The notes: a model not told the origin generated them from the letters alone. 64,000 bases of DNA from Psychrobacillus sp044762745 (GCF_044762745.1 NZ_JBIWEX010000008.1:62001-126000); one strand, 5' to 3'; positions 1 through 8,274 are shown, counted from the stretch's first letter. Numbers and translations are program-made.

Positions 1-110
1 TTTTAATATAGTTAAATTACTATTTTACACTATTTTTCCAAGTGACTAAATAGTCTAGTAGTAATCATTTGCTAAAAACATCCACTACAAATTAACCGTT
101 TATTGAAAAT

Positions 111-136
111 GTTTGACCGCTATTTAAAATGGGTAA
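111..136 (+). promoter_or_regulatory. Putative sigma-B promoter
   Basis: GTTTGA at 111-116, a 14-base spacer and GGGTAA at 131-136 match the Bacillus sigma-B consensus GTTTRA-N12-14-GGGWAW. Transcription would start near 143 and the first start codon lies at 169. No good sigma-A promoter is visible in the same stretch. The assignment is by consensus only. Confidence 0.6.
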
Positions 137-168
137 CATACTAATAATACATTTAGGGAGTGAGGAAG

Positions 169-576
169 ATGAATAAAACTAGATGTGCCTTATTAATTGG
201 AGGAATTGCTGCATTATCGTATGCTTATTTCACTAAATTAGAAAATAGAGACCAAGCAATGACAACTTTAAAAAATACAAAAACGAAAATGAATTCTTAT
301 GCAGACACAAGAAAGCATAAACCAACGCAAATGACGAAAGCCGGTTTCTCAGACCCGAAAGATCCAGACGACAATCGAATGGTAGAAGAAGGAGCCATGA
401 CAAGCGTTCAATATTACAATGAAAAAGTGCAAGAACCTGGATCCAAGTCCGAAGCAAAAAATGCTTTTCCTAAATCACAACAAAAAAAGCTTCCTAAAAC
501 GGAAGAGTCTTTACCGGAAGCGAATAACCAATCGCCGGCAAAACAACAAAACACCAATCATAATGCCAAAAACTGA
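169..576 (+). CDS. Small membrane-anchored protein of unknown function
   Basis: This encodes 135 residues. The ATG at 169 is preferred over a GTG at 160 because the purine-rich GGGAG at 156-160 is correctly spaced for the ATG. Residues 4-20 form a short hydrophobic segment (ALLIGGIAALSYAYF), so the protein is probably anchored by its N-terminus. The rest is very hydrophilic, rich in Lys, Gln, Asn and Pro, and probably disordered at the C-terminus. A central DDNRMVEEGAMTSVQYYNE stretch looks like the conserved core of a small Bacillales family, but I cannot name it with confidence. A sigma-B-like promoter upstream and a hairpin terminator downstream make it a monocistronic, possibly stress-induced gene. 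No catalytic motif is present. Confidence 0.75.
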   Translation: MNKTRCALLIGGIAALSYAYFTKLENRDQAMTTLKNTKTKMNSYADTRKHKPTQMTKAGFSDPKDPDDNRMVEEGAMTSVQYYNEKVQEPGSKSEAKNAFPKSQQKKLPKTEESLPEANNQSPAKQQNTNHNAKN

Positions 577-580
577 ACAA

Positions 581-615
581 AGCGGCTGAAGTGTACAATC
601 TTCAGTCGCTTTTTT
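581..615 (+). terminator. Intrinsic terminator
   Basis: AGCGGCTGAAG (581-591) pairs with CTTCAGTCGCT (600-610) with one G-T pair across an 8-base loop, followed by a T-run. It directly follows the stop codon at 576. Confidence 0.85.
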
Positions 616-631
616 CATGAGGATAGCACAT

Positions 632-1663
632 TTAATTTGTCCTTTGTAATAATGCTAACTTCGCTTTAGATGGAGTTTCATACCGAATTGTGTCACTTTT
701 TTGGACGAAACTACCTCCACCTAAACCATAAAGACCATTCTGTTGTCCTTTATAGCTGTAAACTCGGTACTCTTCTCCCTTTTTCAATATTCGAATAGTA
801 GATAACGAGCCATCCTTTTCGATTTTCATTAAATAAGTATCTTCGAGAATCGTTACTTTTCCAATTTGGCCAATTTTAAGCTCGGTTTTCCCCCACATTA
901 CTCTGGTTGTTGGAGATGGAACCTGTACAGGCAAAGAGTAAGACAGAAAAAATTGATCCGCTAATACCTGATATCCTTCTTCATTCGGATGGATATCTTT
1001 TGGATTTTCTAAAAAAGACGCACCGTTTACATCAAACGCAGATGCGACTTCAACAAAATGAACCCCTTCGTTTTTGGCAATTGTCGCCAACCGATTGTTC
1101 ACGATAGAAAAAGCTAATTGCATTTGCTGTTTAGATGTGGTATTTTCCAAATGTGGCAATGGAAAATAATAACCAAATATATAAATATCTGCTTCCGGAT
1201 TGAATGTTTTCACTTGTTGAATGGCAGACGTCATGTTCCCAGCTACTGTATTTAACAATGTTGTTGCTTTTGTAATATCTGTATTAATGCTTTCATCAAT
1301 TGGGTTGTACATTGCATCGATGAAATCATTGGCACCACTAATGATTGTAACAAGTTCCGCGGTTTTTAAGGATTTCTGCACTTCCGGTCGCTTTAATGTT
1401 TCGAGCAGACCGACACTTGTTTCACCTGAAGCCGCATATTCTTTCGTAAAAGAAGCCAATATATCTTTCTTTGCAAGCGTTTCGCTTATGATATCTGTAA
1501 AGCCTCTACCTATCTTTTCTCCATAAGGAGTGTGCCCAGATGCCAACGAATCCCCTAACGCCACATAATCGATTTTCACCTTCTCAGCTTTTACTGTAGG
1601 AGTAAATACACTAAAAATAGTAATGGTTATAACTACTAAACAAGACCATATTTGCTTCATCAT
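632..1663 (-). CDS. Secreted SGNH/GDSL-family hydrolase
   Basis: A lipase/esterase-type SGNH hydrolase of 343 residues. The start at 1663 (MMKQIW) follows GAGGAGGGAATGG; an upstream in-frame ATG has no ribosome binding site. Residues 1-26 form a signal peptide with a likely cleavage after VKA. The catalytic blocks are visible: ALGDSLASG with Ser39 (block I), GANDF (block III Asn) and DIHPNEEGY (block V Asp and His). After the hydrolase fold comes a C-terminal extension of about 90 residues with beta-rich, SH3-like character (MWGKTELKIGQIGKVTILED). It is probably exported and acts on lipid or acylated wall or carbohydrate substrates; the exact substrate cannot be read. It is convergent with the gene upstream and runs in the same direction as the RNase H-like gene 100 bases away. 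Confidence 0.85.
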   Translation of the reverse strand: MMKQIWSCLVVITITIFSVFTPTVKAEKVKIDYVALGDSLASGHTPYGEKIGRGFTDIISETLAKKDILASFTKEYAASGETSVGLLETLKRPEVQKSLKTAELVTIISGANDFIDAMYNPIDESINTDITKATTLLNTVAGNMTSAIQQVKTFNPEADIYIFGYYFPLPHLENTTSKQQMQLAFSIVNNRLATIAKNEGVHFVEVASAFDVNGASFLENPKDIHPNEEGYQVLADQFFLSYSLPVQVPSPTTRVMWGKTELKIGQIGKVTILEDTYLMKIEKDGSLSTIRILKKGEEYRVYSYKGQQNGLYGLGGGSFVQKSDTIRYETPSKAKLALLQRTN

Positions 1664-1763
1664 CCATTCCCTCCTCATACTGTCTATACTATGCAACAGT
1701 ATCTTCTACCTTTCAAGTCGGTTCTTTATAAAAACTTTACTTAAAACAGCCTTAAATGTTGTT

Positions 1764-2426
1764 TTATTCTACTGTCAACTCACTAGTTGCTGTAATTTCA
1801 ATTCCTTTCAATGCTTGTGTTGCAAGACGATCCGCTTCTGCATTCGTTTTTCGCGGCACTAGTTTGTATTCTGGTTGGATGCTTAAATCTTTCATTTTTA
1901 CTTCAATCCGATCAGCCCAATTAGACAAATCTTTCTCTACTACCGGCCATTCCTCGCTTAAATGATTAAGGACAACTTGAGAGTCTCCGATGAACTGGAC
2001 TGATAAATGATGGACTCCCAATAGTTCGAGCTCCTGTAAACTAAAATGAAGCGCTGCATATTCTGCTTCATTATTCGAAAGAAGCCCTGCAACAAATGCG
2101 TTCCGTCGTAATCTGTACGACTTACCGTTCTGCTCATAATAGATTGCACACCCCAAACCGGAGCTACTAGTATTTCGATCAAATCCACCGTCAAAATATA
2201 CGGTCACATTATGCGGTTCGGTTTCGATTTCTTTTAAATAGCCCTTTAATTCTTTTATCGTCCACGAGCTATCAAAACGATCAACGAAACCCACGCTTTT
2301 CGTACGACCTGTCTTTTCCAAATCCTCGGCAATGAGCAAAGCTTGTGCTGCCGGCATCTCCTCAGACCGAAAAAGACTTTCGGTTCCCTTAGGTGATCTA
2401 TATATCCATTCGATTAAAACGTTCAT
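1764..2426 (-). CDS. RNase H-like (reverse-transcriptase-like) protein
   Basis: This 220-residue protein has an RNase HI fold from about residue 73 onward. The carboxylate set is present: Asp79 in YFDGG, Glu122 in NNEAEYAAL, Asp148 in GDSQVV and Asp199 in AEADRLA, so it should be catalytically competent on RNA in RNA/DNA hybrids. The first 70 residues form an extra N-terminal domain seen in Bacillales homologues of the YpeP/YpdQ type. It is likely cytosolic and accessory to the main RNase H enzymes. It has its own spacing on both sides, and nothing in the neighbourhood suggests a specialised role. The family call is secure, the biological role is not. Confidence 0.85.
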   Translation of the reverse strand: MNVLIEWIYRSPKGTESLFRSEEMPAAQALLIAEDLEKTGRTKSVGFVDRFDSSWTIKELKGYLKEIETEPHNVTVYFDGGFDRNTSSSGLGCAIYYEQNGKSYRLRRNAFVAGLLSNNEAEYAALHFSLQELELLGVHHLSVQFIGDSQVVLNHLSEEWPVVEKDLSNWADRIEVKMKDLSIQPEYKLVPRKTNAEADRLATQALKGIEITATSELTVE

Positions 2427-2516
2427 CGCAATTCCTCCAAACTAGTATGTTGGTGTAGTAAGTTTACCCAATGTATTTTGGTTTTAGAAGCGTTCCTTTT
2501 TTGAGGCATTCAAAAA

Positions 2517-2556
2517 AAGAAGAAAGCGCAATCCAATAGGACTACGCTTTCTTCTT
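2517..2556 (-). terminator. Intrinsic terminator of the candidate RNA
   Basis: AAGAAGAAAGCG (2517-2528) pairs perfectly with CGCTTTCTTCTT (2545-2556). On the minus strand the stem is followed by a run of T (2511-2516), so it stops minus-strand transcription before the RNase H-like gene. Confidence 0.8.
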
Positions 2557-2880
2557 TCCCCTAAACGAGGATACACTCGGAAAATTCGCTAATGCTTTTT
2601 CGCTAAACCGTTACTGACCATTTCAACATTCATCTCGTCAGTGCAGTTCACTAAGTCTGACAGTTATCCCGTCAAACATTCAGTTGCACTTCCACAAAAA
2701 ACTTCTCTTTTACTTGCTCGGTATATCACGTTGGATCGAAACCTAAATATATCGGTTCCCGACGAGCGTGCCTTTAGCCAGTAAAGCAAATTTTCCGCCA
2801 AGGCTGTGCAAATCATCCTTTGGAGTCCCTTGTAAACACATTGTTTACCAGTCCCTTCCTACGGTAGTTCCGCCTTGTAC
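2517..2880 (-). ncRNA. Candidate sigma-B-dependent small RNA
   Basis: A transcript of about 365 nt is predicted between a sigma-B-like promoter (2888-2912) and a strong terminator (2517-2556). No convincing reading frame spans it; the longest minus-strand frames are about 30 codons. Several local stems are visible: GTAAAC/GTTTAC around 2830-2850, CCAAAGG/CCTTGG around 2798-2822, and a nested stem pairing CACGTTGG near 2728 with the GACG...CGTG segment up to 2770. It resembles no RNA class I know (checked by eye against RNase P, tmRNA, SRP and T-box motifs). It may instead contain a short peptide gene, since one minus-strand ATG near 2843 opens a 32-codon frame. Confidence 0.4.
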
Positions 2881-2887
2881 TATTTAT

Positions 2888-2912
2888 ATACCCCGCTCAA
2901 AAATAGTTAAAC
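2888..2912 (-). promoter_or_regulatory. Putative sigma-B promoter, minus strand
   Basis: Read on the minus strand the site is GTTTAA, a 13-base spacer, then GGGTAT, an exact match to the sigma-B consensus. The start point would be near 2880, directing transcription into the gene-free stretch before the RNase H-like gene. Confidence 0.65.
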
Positions 2913-3201
2913 ATCATTTTTTTAAAACTATCTTACCCAGGGACAAAGTTCGACAAAGGAAGTCAATTTCAAAAAGGAAAATATCCATTTATGCATAACA
3001 TAAAGATTTTTTGTTGCAAAAATAGTATATTAGAAACGCAAAAGATATTTAACATAGGTTTTATTAAGTAATTTGTACTCCTCTTTATAATCATTTAATC
3101 CCACTTCATGTATAAGGAGGATTACAAATTCTTAATGTTAAGTTTGGAGAAACTTACTACCAGCAGAGCTATATTAGAAATCGCAACCCAAATAGTTTTA
3201 T

Positions 3202-4083
3202 TTAGTCTAAGTATTGTTTTTTATTTTGCTTGATCGCACGGATATAAAACGGAAGTTCTAGAAACTCGAAGAAAAATAGAGCTTGTTTGTACACTTCTTT
3301 GATTTCTGTAAGGGGAGCGTTCGTTTTTTCTAAGCATTGGCCTTTATAGTATAAAAATTGGCCGACCAAGAAGAAAAAAGATGTCTCTTTTGATTTTTGT
3401 ATTCCTTGATTGGCAGTTTCTAGGGCAGCGTCATAGTCCTGTAACTCATAAAGTATATTGCATTTATTAAATAGTACTGTAATAAGTGTTTCATAAATTT
3501 TATGGTCGCTATAATTTTTATGAAAATGCTCTTTCAGAATTTTATTATAGTAGTATAAGCTTTTAGGAATTTCCCCGTTTTGAGCGTATATATTTGCAAT
3601 GGAATTACTAATTTTTATATGTAAGAAGCGGAATTGAATAGTGGTTTGATTCGAAAAGTTTAAGATATCCTTTAAGCTATTAATACATTCTTCGGCTGTA
3701 ATTACTTTCAAATAATAATGTGCAATATCTAAAAGGTACTTTAAATAAAAATTTAACCAAATATTATCTGTATCCATTTTGTTTTTTTCAATGATTGAAA
3801 CGATTTTTTTATAGTTATGTTCTTTTAAGTGAAATTCAATTTCTTTAATTAATCTTTCACTTTCTAAAACATTTTTATTAAATAACATTTCGATAAAATA
3901 TTCGATCGGGACTTGTAGTTTTAATGCGATTTTTAATAACGTATCTATTGCTGGATAAACTTCTCCGCCTTCAATTCGACTTATTGTCGACTGTGTGCAT
4001 ATATTATTTGCAAGCTCTTTTTGGGACATGCCCATTTCAGCTCTAAGTTTACTAATCTCTAAACCTAAGTATTTCATTTCCAA
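3202..4083 (-). CDS. RRNPP-family (PlcR-like) transcriptional regulator
   Basis: A 293-residue regulator with an N-terminal helix-turn-helix of the Xre type (about residues 7-62; MSQKELANNICTQSTISRIEGG is the core) followed by an all-helical TPR-like region to the end (motifs such as SIANIYAQNGEIPKSLYYYNKIL and NILYELQDYDAALETANQGI). This architecture and length match PlcR and related peptide-binding regulators. The TTG at 4083 follows GAGGTGATA at good spacing; ATG 4077 is the alternative. A 41-codon gene encoding a PapR-like pre-peptide starts only 39 bases away on the other strand, so the pair is probably a quorum-sensing cassette in which the exported, processed and re-imported peptide binds the TPRs. 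I found no canonical PlcR box in the short spacer, so its target site is unknown. Confidence 0.85.
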   Translation of the reverse strand: MEMKYLGLEISKLRAEMGMSQKELANNICTQSTISRIEGGEVYPAIDTLLKIALKLQVPIEYFIEMLFNKNVLESERLIKEIEFHLKEHNYKKIVSIIEKNKMDTDNIWLNFYLKYLLDIAHYYLKVITAEECINSLKDILNFSNQTTIQFRFLHIKISNSIANIYAQNGEIPKSLYYYNKILKEHFHKNYSDHKIYETLITVLFNKCNILYELQDYDAALETANQGIQKSKETSFFFLVGQFLYYKGQCLEKTNAPLTEIKEVYKQALFFFEFLELPFYIRAIKQNKKQYLD

Positions 4084-4122
4084 AAAGTATCACCTCATAT
4101 TATAAAAAAGGACGGTAACAAC

Positions 4123-4248
4123 ATGAAAAAATTATCTATCATTTTACTAATCGTATTAGCAGTAGCTTTATATCCAAGCGCAAGCAATGAAAGTGCAAAA
4201 TTTGTTGATAAACCAATCACTACTTTAGATCTACCTCTTATCCACTAG
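4123..4248 (+). CDS. PapR-like signalling peptide precursor
   Basis: This is a 41-codon gene not obvious in automated calls. ATG 4123 has AAAAGGA about ten bases upstream. The product has a Sec-type leader (MKKLSIILLIVLAVALYPSA), a short linker and the C-terminus TTLDLPLIH. That end resembles the PapR pheromone region (ADLPFEF/SDMPFEF), with the Asp-Leu-Pro core kept. The most likely active peptide is therefore the last five to nine residues, with LDLPLIH as the heptapeptide form. It diverges from the PlcR-like regulator 39 bases away and is followed by its own terminator. In Bacillus cereus papR lies downstream of plcR in the same direction, so the divergent layout is different. The phrase FVDKP also occurs in the next gene product, probably by chance. 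Confidence 0.75.
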   Translation: MKKLSIILLIVLAVALYPSASNESAKFVDKPITTLDLPLIH

Positions 4249-4255
4249 AACTAAC

Positions 4256-4298
4256 AAATCCAATAAAGTTATTATTCTATTAATTTTATTGGATTTTT
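4256..4298 (+). terminator. Intrinsic terminator after the peptide gene
   Basis: AAATCCAATAAA (4256-4267) pairs with TTTATTGGATTT (4285-4296) and is followed by T residues. It lies 8 bases past the peptide stop codon. Confidence 0.75.
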
Positions 4299-4404
4299 CA
4301 AATAATACAATGTAAATAATTACCACCACCCTCTCCTATAACCTTTCTTCAATTGCATTTCAATCGGGAGAGCTCTAAAACTTATATGTACAAGGAGAAC
4401 AACT

Positions 4405-5358
4405 ATGCAACTTAAAGCAAATAGTGTGGAATATCACCCTTCACAAATGGAGAATAACTCAGACAAAATACATGGCCATTCGAAAAATACTAGTTCTGAA
4501 TTAAATTTTGTAGATAAACCTGGGTATCGACTATTTGCACCTTCAGTAGACAACGACACGAAATTACATTCACTTGAGTTGGACCTTGGATATGCAATAG
4601 AGCAAAACCAATTGGAATTGTACTATCAGCCTAAAGTTTACGCCAAAAACAACGAGATTATCGGTGCAGAAGCACTTTTAAGATGGAATCACCCGAAACT
4701 TGGAATGATTTCACCAAATGAGTTTATCCCTTTAGCAGAAAAAACAGGATTAATAAAAGAGATTGGAAAATGGGTTACAAGAACTGCCTGCATACAAAAT
4801 AAAGCATGGCAAGAAGCAAAACTTCCACTAATTCCAATATCCGTAAATTTATCAGCTACACACTTTTTAGAAAAAGACTTAATTACGGACATAGTAAACA
4901 CATTGAAAATAACGAATTTAGAACCCCAATACTTAGAAATCGAAATAACTGAAACATCCCTATTAGAAGAGGAAGAAATAGTTTTTTCCATATTAGATGA
5001 GCTACGAAATTTAGGTATTAAAATAGCTTTAGACGATTTTGGAACGGGTTACTCTTCTCTTTCTTATCTCAATCGTTTTAAAGGTAAAATAGATATACTT
5101 AAAATTGATCGTTCTTTTATTCAAAACTTAAGTGGCTCACATGAAGAAGATTCCAATTTTATCGTCAATATGATTATCCAATTATCTCATCAGTTGAAGA
5201 TGAGCGTGATTGCTGAGGGTGTGGAAACGAATGATCAGCTACAAGTGTTACAAAAATACAATTGCAACACGATTCAAGGATATTTGTTTTCTAAACCTTT
5301 ACCCGCAAGTGAGTTTACTAAACTTCTAAAAAAGTCCCTGTGTAAGAAGCAATTCTGA
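4405..5358 (+). CDS. EAL-domain cyclic-di-GMP phosphodiesterase
   Basis: A 317-residue stand-alone EAL protein predicted to hydrolyse c-di-GMP to pGpG in the cytosol. The active-site set is intact: EAL at 89-91, NLS near 148, EITET near 180, the DDFGTGYSS loop at 210-218, KID near 233, AEGVE at 270-274 and the terminal QGYLFSKPLP. There are no membrane segments and no sensor domain. Residues 39-70 (KPGYRLFAPSVD...) look like the tail of a GGDEF domain plus the usual linker, so this gene may derive from a GGDEF-EAL protein that lost its 5' part. The ATG at 4405 has AAGGAGAAC upstream. The last codons lie inside a 16-bp inverted repeat (5333-5379). It lies just downstream of the RRNPP pair, so quorum control is possible but not shown. 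Confidence 0.9.
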   Translation: MQLKANSVEYHPSQMENNSDKIHGHSKNTSSELNFVDKPGYRLFAPSVDNDTKLHSLELDLGYAIEQNQLELYYQPKVYAKNNEIIGAEALLRWNHPKLGMISPNEFIPLAEKTGLIKEIGKWVTRTACIQNKAWQEAKLPLIPISVNLSATHFLEKDLITDIVNTLKITNLEPQYLEIEITETSLLEEEEIVFSILDELRNLGIKIALDDFGTGYSSLSYLNRFKGKIDILKIDRSFIQNLSGSHEEDSNFIVNMIIQLSHQLKMSVIAEGVETNDQLQVLQKYNCNTIQGYLFSKPLPASEFTKLLKKSLCKKQF

Positions 5359-5379
5359 ATCGTTTCTTACACAGGGACT
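5333..5379 (-). terminator. Perfect 16-bp inverted repeat overlapping the EAL gene end
   Basis: AGTCCCTGTGTAAGAA (5333-5348) is perfectly complementary to 5364-5379. On the minus strand it is followed by a T-run, so it can terminate the meta-cleavage operon. The stem sequence is one form of the dispersed ACACAGGGAC repeat seen elsewhere in the window, and it supplies the last codons of the EAL gene. Confidence 0.75.
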
Positions 5380-5392
5380 AATGTAGGAACTT

Positions 5393-6784
5393 CTAAAATT
5401 CTCCAATGACTTTCAATGCTTTTAATGCTAGCAAAAGTTCAAATTGTTTTTGTGAATCTCTTAAATCTTCTTGAATAATTTCACGAATTTTAGATATTCG
5501 ATAGCGCAATCCACTAATAGATAGTTTCAATTTTGCAGAGGTGTGTTCGAGATTTCCTCCGTTTATTAGAAACTCATATAGTGTTTGCATGTATTCTTTT
5601 TGTTGTTCCGTTTGTCCATAGATTGCTCCCAATTCCATCTCGGCTATTTTTTTTATGGCATTTTCTTCTTGGGAATGAACTAAAATCCCTAATATCCCCA
5701 GCTCCTTAAAATACAATGTAGGCTGATAATCTGTTGTAAACCTAGCAGCTGTCATTGCTTCTTTCATTAAACTATTTACACTTTGTAAATCATTACTTGT
5801 TGAACTGACACCAACATGACATTGGATTTTAGGGTAATATCTCTTGATTCTATCATAAAATATTGTCGGTCCGTTCTGCATTGCTGCATGATCTCCATCT
5901 TCTGGTATAAAGCATAAGATCCCATTTGCACGTTGAACTTGCAGTATCTCATAATCCTTTTCTTGAAAAAATTGAATAACTTCTTCGTAAACATTCGTGA
6001 AAATGGATAAGTTATCTTCTTTAATTAGACTATCATACTTTAACGATAAAAAAGCTATATGATATTTACCAGTTACATCGATATTTAGTAAATTAAGTTC
6101 ACGATAAATTTGTTCCTTCGATTCAAATTCGTCTGCCAATATTTTCTCAAAAAGAATTCCTTTTGTTCTAGCGTTAGCTTCCATAATGTTTTTATTGTTC
6201 AAATAGATTAATGTACTGATCGATGTTAATCTTTCCAAAATCATTCGATCGAAATCATCCGATTTAGGACTATTACAATCATAAATAAAGGAACAATATC
6301 CCAAAATTTGATTTTGTAAAAAAATAGGAGTAACAAGACGACAATGATTGTCAAGCTCTAAAAATTCAGTCTTTTTAAGATGCCACTTTTTTAATTTTTT
6401 ATGAAAGGAGCATTGCAATTGTTTTGCTTCATCTAAATCAATATTTTCATAATCGGTAATTTTTTCTTTATGATTTTCGATAATGATTGGCAATGTAATA
6501 TGTTCTTTTAATATACTCAAAATATTAGTTAAACGATTCGAACGAATTAATTCATCGGTAAGGGCATTTTGAATATCAATTACTCTTTGCAGTTGGTTTC
6601 GTTCTTCTTCAAGTTCTCCATATGTTATAAAGTGTTCACCAGCATTTTGTTTATCTGATTGTTGCTTCCACGTAGAAAAAGACTCCTTTGGAAAAAGGAG
6701 TTTTTGAGGATTATTCAAAGCTATATATTCTTGGTTTTCTGAGTTAGGCTTAGTATCTAAGCTAGTTGACAACCATTGTTTCAT
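5393..6784 (-). CDS. PucR-family regulator of the meta-cleavage operon
   Basis: A regulator of 463 residues from ATG 6784, which follows GTGGAGGGAATAAT; longer starts lack a ribosome binding site. The C-terminal 60 residues (LYEFLINGGNLEHTSAKLKLSISGLRYRISKIREI) are the PucR/CdaR-type helix-turn-helix. The middle (about 210-380) resembles the GGDEF-derived domain typical of these proteins, and the N-terminal half (about 80-200) looks like a GAF-type sensor that could bind an aromatic ligand. The gene begins 18 bases after the hydroxymuconic semialdehyde dehydrogenase gene on the same strand, so it is the last gene of the operon and may be autoregulated. That it activates this operon is inferred from position. 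A hairpin at 5333-5379 ends the transcript. Confidence 0.8.
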   Translation of the reverse strand: MKQWLSTSLDTKPNSENQEYIALNNPQKLLFPKESFSTWKQQSDKQNAGEHFITYGELEEERNQLQRVIDIQNALTDELIRSNRLTNILSILKEHITLPIIIENHKEKITDYENIDLDEAKQLQCSFHKKLKKWHLKKTEFLELDNHCRLVTPIFLQNQILGYCSFIYDCNSPKSDDFDRMILERLTSISTLIYLNNKNIMEANARTKGILFEKILADEFESKEQIYRELNLLNIDVTGKYHIAFLSLKYDSLIKEDNLSIFTNVYEEVIQFFQEKDYEILQVQRANGILCFIPEDGDHAAMQNGPTIFYDRIKRYYPKIQCHVGVSSTSNDLQSVNSLMKEAMTAARFTTDYQPTLYFKELGILGILVHSQEENAIKKIAEMELGAIYGQTEQQKEYMQTLYEFLINGGNLEHTSAKLKLSISGLRYRISKIREIIQEDLRDSQKQFELLLALKALKVIGEF

Positions 6785-6801
6785 ATTATTCCCTCCACTT
6801 G

Positions 6802-8274
6802 TCAGTTTAAGGCAATACAAATGTTTTTAGCTTCTGAGAAAAACTCTAGGCTGTGATGTCCTCCTTCTCTTCCGATACCACTCTTTTTAAATCCTCCAAA
6901 TGGGGCACGTAAATCTCGAACGAACCAACAGTTGACCCAAATTGTTCCTGCACGAACGCCGTGAGCGATTCGATGTGCACGTTTTAAATTCTCCGTCCAA
7001 ATAACACCATTCAATCCGTATTCCGTATCATTGGCAATCGCTAATGCTTCTTCTTCTGTATCAAATGGAATAATCGTTACAATCGGGCCAAAAATTTCTT
7101 CTTGGCAAATTCTAGCTTTATGATCTTCATGATAATAAACTGTTGGCTCTAGATAATATCCACCTTCCAAATGCGATGCAAGTACAGGTGTTCCGCCCCC
7201 AGTAATAAGTGTTGCCCCTTCTTCCTTAGCAATATCTAAGTAACGTTTTACTTTATTAAAATGTTCTTCACTTACAAGTGGACCCATTTTAGTTGACGCA
7301 TCTTGTGGATCGCCAACGACTAGTGACTCAGCCGCATGTTTAAATTTCTCTATAAAAGAATCTAAAATGGTTCGTTGCACCAAAATGCGTGAACCCGCTA
7401 AACAAACTTGACCTGAGTTTAAGAACGCAGCCTGGATAGATATAGGAATTGCTTTATCCAAATCTGCATCTTCAAAAATGATATTGGCAGCTTTCCCGCC
7501 TAACTCGAAAGAGAACTTTTTAAGCGTATTAGCACCATTTCGCATAATTGCTTTTCCAGTTACAGTAGAACCTGTAAACGAAATAAGGTCGATATCTTTG
7601 TTTTCTGTAATTGCTGTCCCTACTACGCTTCCTTTACCGTGTATGATATTGACAACGCCGTCAGGAATTCCTGCCTCTTTTGCTATTTCTCCTAAAAGTG
7701 AAACGGATAACGGTGTCATTTCTGCCGGTTTAATAACTGCTGTATTTCCTGCAGCTAAGCATGGACCGAGTTTCCAAGTAGTCAGCATAAATGGTGCATT
7801 CCAAGGAGTGATTAAGCCTGCAACGCCTACTGGTTCATAACGAGTATAATTGAGATAAGCCTCTTCCATCGGATAAACTTCTCCGCCTTGTTTTTCCATA
7901 AAGTCAGCAAAAAACTTTAAATTATGGGCAGCACGCGGAATTTCTCCTGTAAATGCATGACTATATGGTTTTCCAACATCTAGCGCTTCAAGACGAGCAA
8001 TCTCTTCTCTACGTTCTAGAATAATTTCTGCCATACGACGAATTTTATCGCAACGATCCGCAAGCGTCATTGTTCTCCATGGACCATGATCAAATGCATT
8101 TCTTGCAGCTTCACTAACTTTATTTACATCTTCCTCTGTAGCTTCTGAAACAACTGCTATCACTTCTTGTGTTGCTGGATTCTTCACTTCAAATGTTTGT
8201 TCATCGGAAGAATTTTCATATTTTCCGTTAATAAAATGAAGTACTCTTCTCACTTTTACTTCTACAGATGTCAT
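6802..8274 (-). CDS. dmpC: 2-hydroxymuconic semialdehyde dehydrogenase
   Basis: An NAD-dependent aldehyde dehydrogenase of 490 residues that oxidises the ring-cleavage semialdehyde to 4-oxalocrotonate. Catalytic residues are present: Asn159 in TPWNAPF, Glu257 in FELGGK and Cys291 in GQVCLAGSR. The C-terminal block VNCWFVRDLRAPFGG is characteristic of the XylG/DmpC/HpaE branch. HpaE (carboxymethyl-hydroxymuconate) is the main alternative. The neighbouring oxalocrotonate tautomerase, decarboxylase, hydratase and catechol dioxygenase favour the catechol route. The start overlaps the tautomerase stop (ATGA), indicating translational coupling. Confidence 0.88.
   Translation of the reverse strand: MTSVEVKVRRVLHFINGKYENSSDEQTFEVKNPATQEVIAVVSEATEEDVNKVSEAARNAFDHGPWRTMTLADRCDKIRRMAEIILERREEIARLEALDVGKPYSHAFTGEIPRAAHNLKFFADFMEKQGGEVYPMEEAYLNYTRYEPVGVAGLITPWNAPFMLTTWKLGPCLAAGNTAVIKPAEMTPLSVSLLGEIAKEAGIPDGVVNIIHGKGSVVGTAITENKDIDLISFTGSTVTGKAIMRNGANTLKKFSFELGGKAANIIFEDADLDKAIPISIQAAFLNSGQVCLAGSRILVQRTILDSFIEKFKHAAESLVVGDPQDASTKMGPLVSEEHFNKVKRYLDIAKEEGATLITGGGTPVLASHLEGGYYLEPTVYYHEDHKARICQEEIFGPIVTIIPFDTEEEALAIANDTEYGLNGVIWTENLKRAHRIAHGVRAGTIWVNCWFVRDLRAPFGGFKKSGIGREGGHHSLEFFSEAKNICIALN

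Noticed and set aside
2768..2998. Plus-strand frame of 76 codons
   Set aside because: No ribosome binding site, Pro/Cys/Ser-rich random composition, and it lies opposite the candidate RNA and its promoter.
4084..4122. PlcR box (TATGNA-N4-TNCATA) in the regulator-peptide spacer
   Set aside because: No match in the spacer or before the EAL gene; the regulator's site must differ.
4195..4525. Shared FVDKP coding stretch between the peptide precursor and the EAL protein
   Set aside because: Only about 18 bases are similar and the contexts differ; most likely chance.
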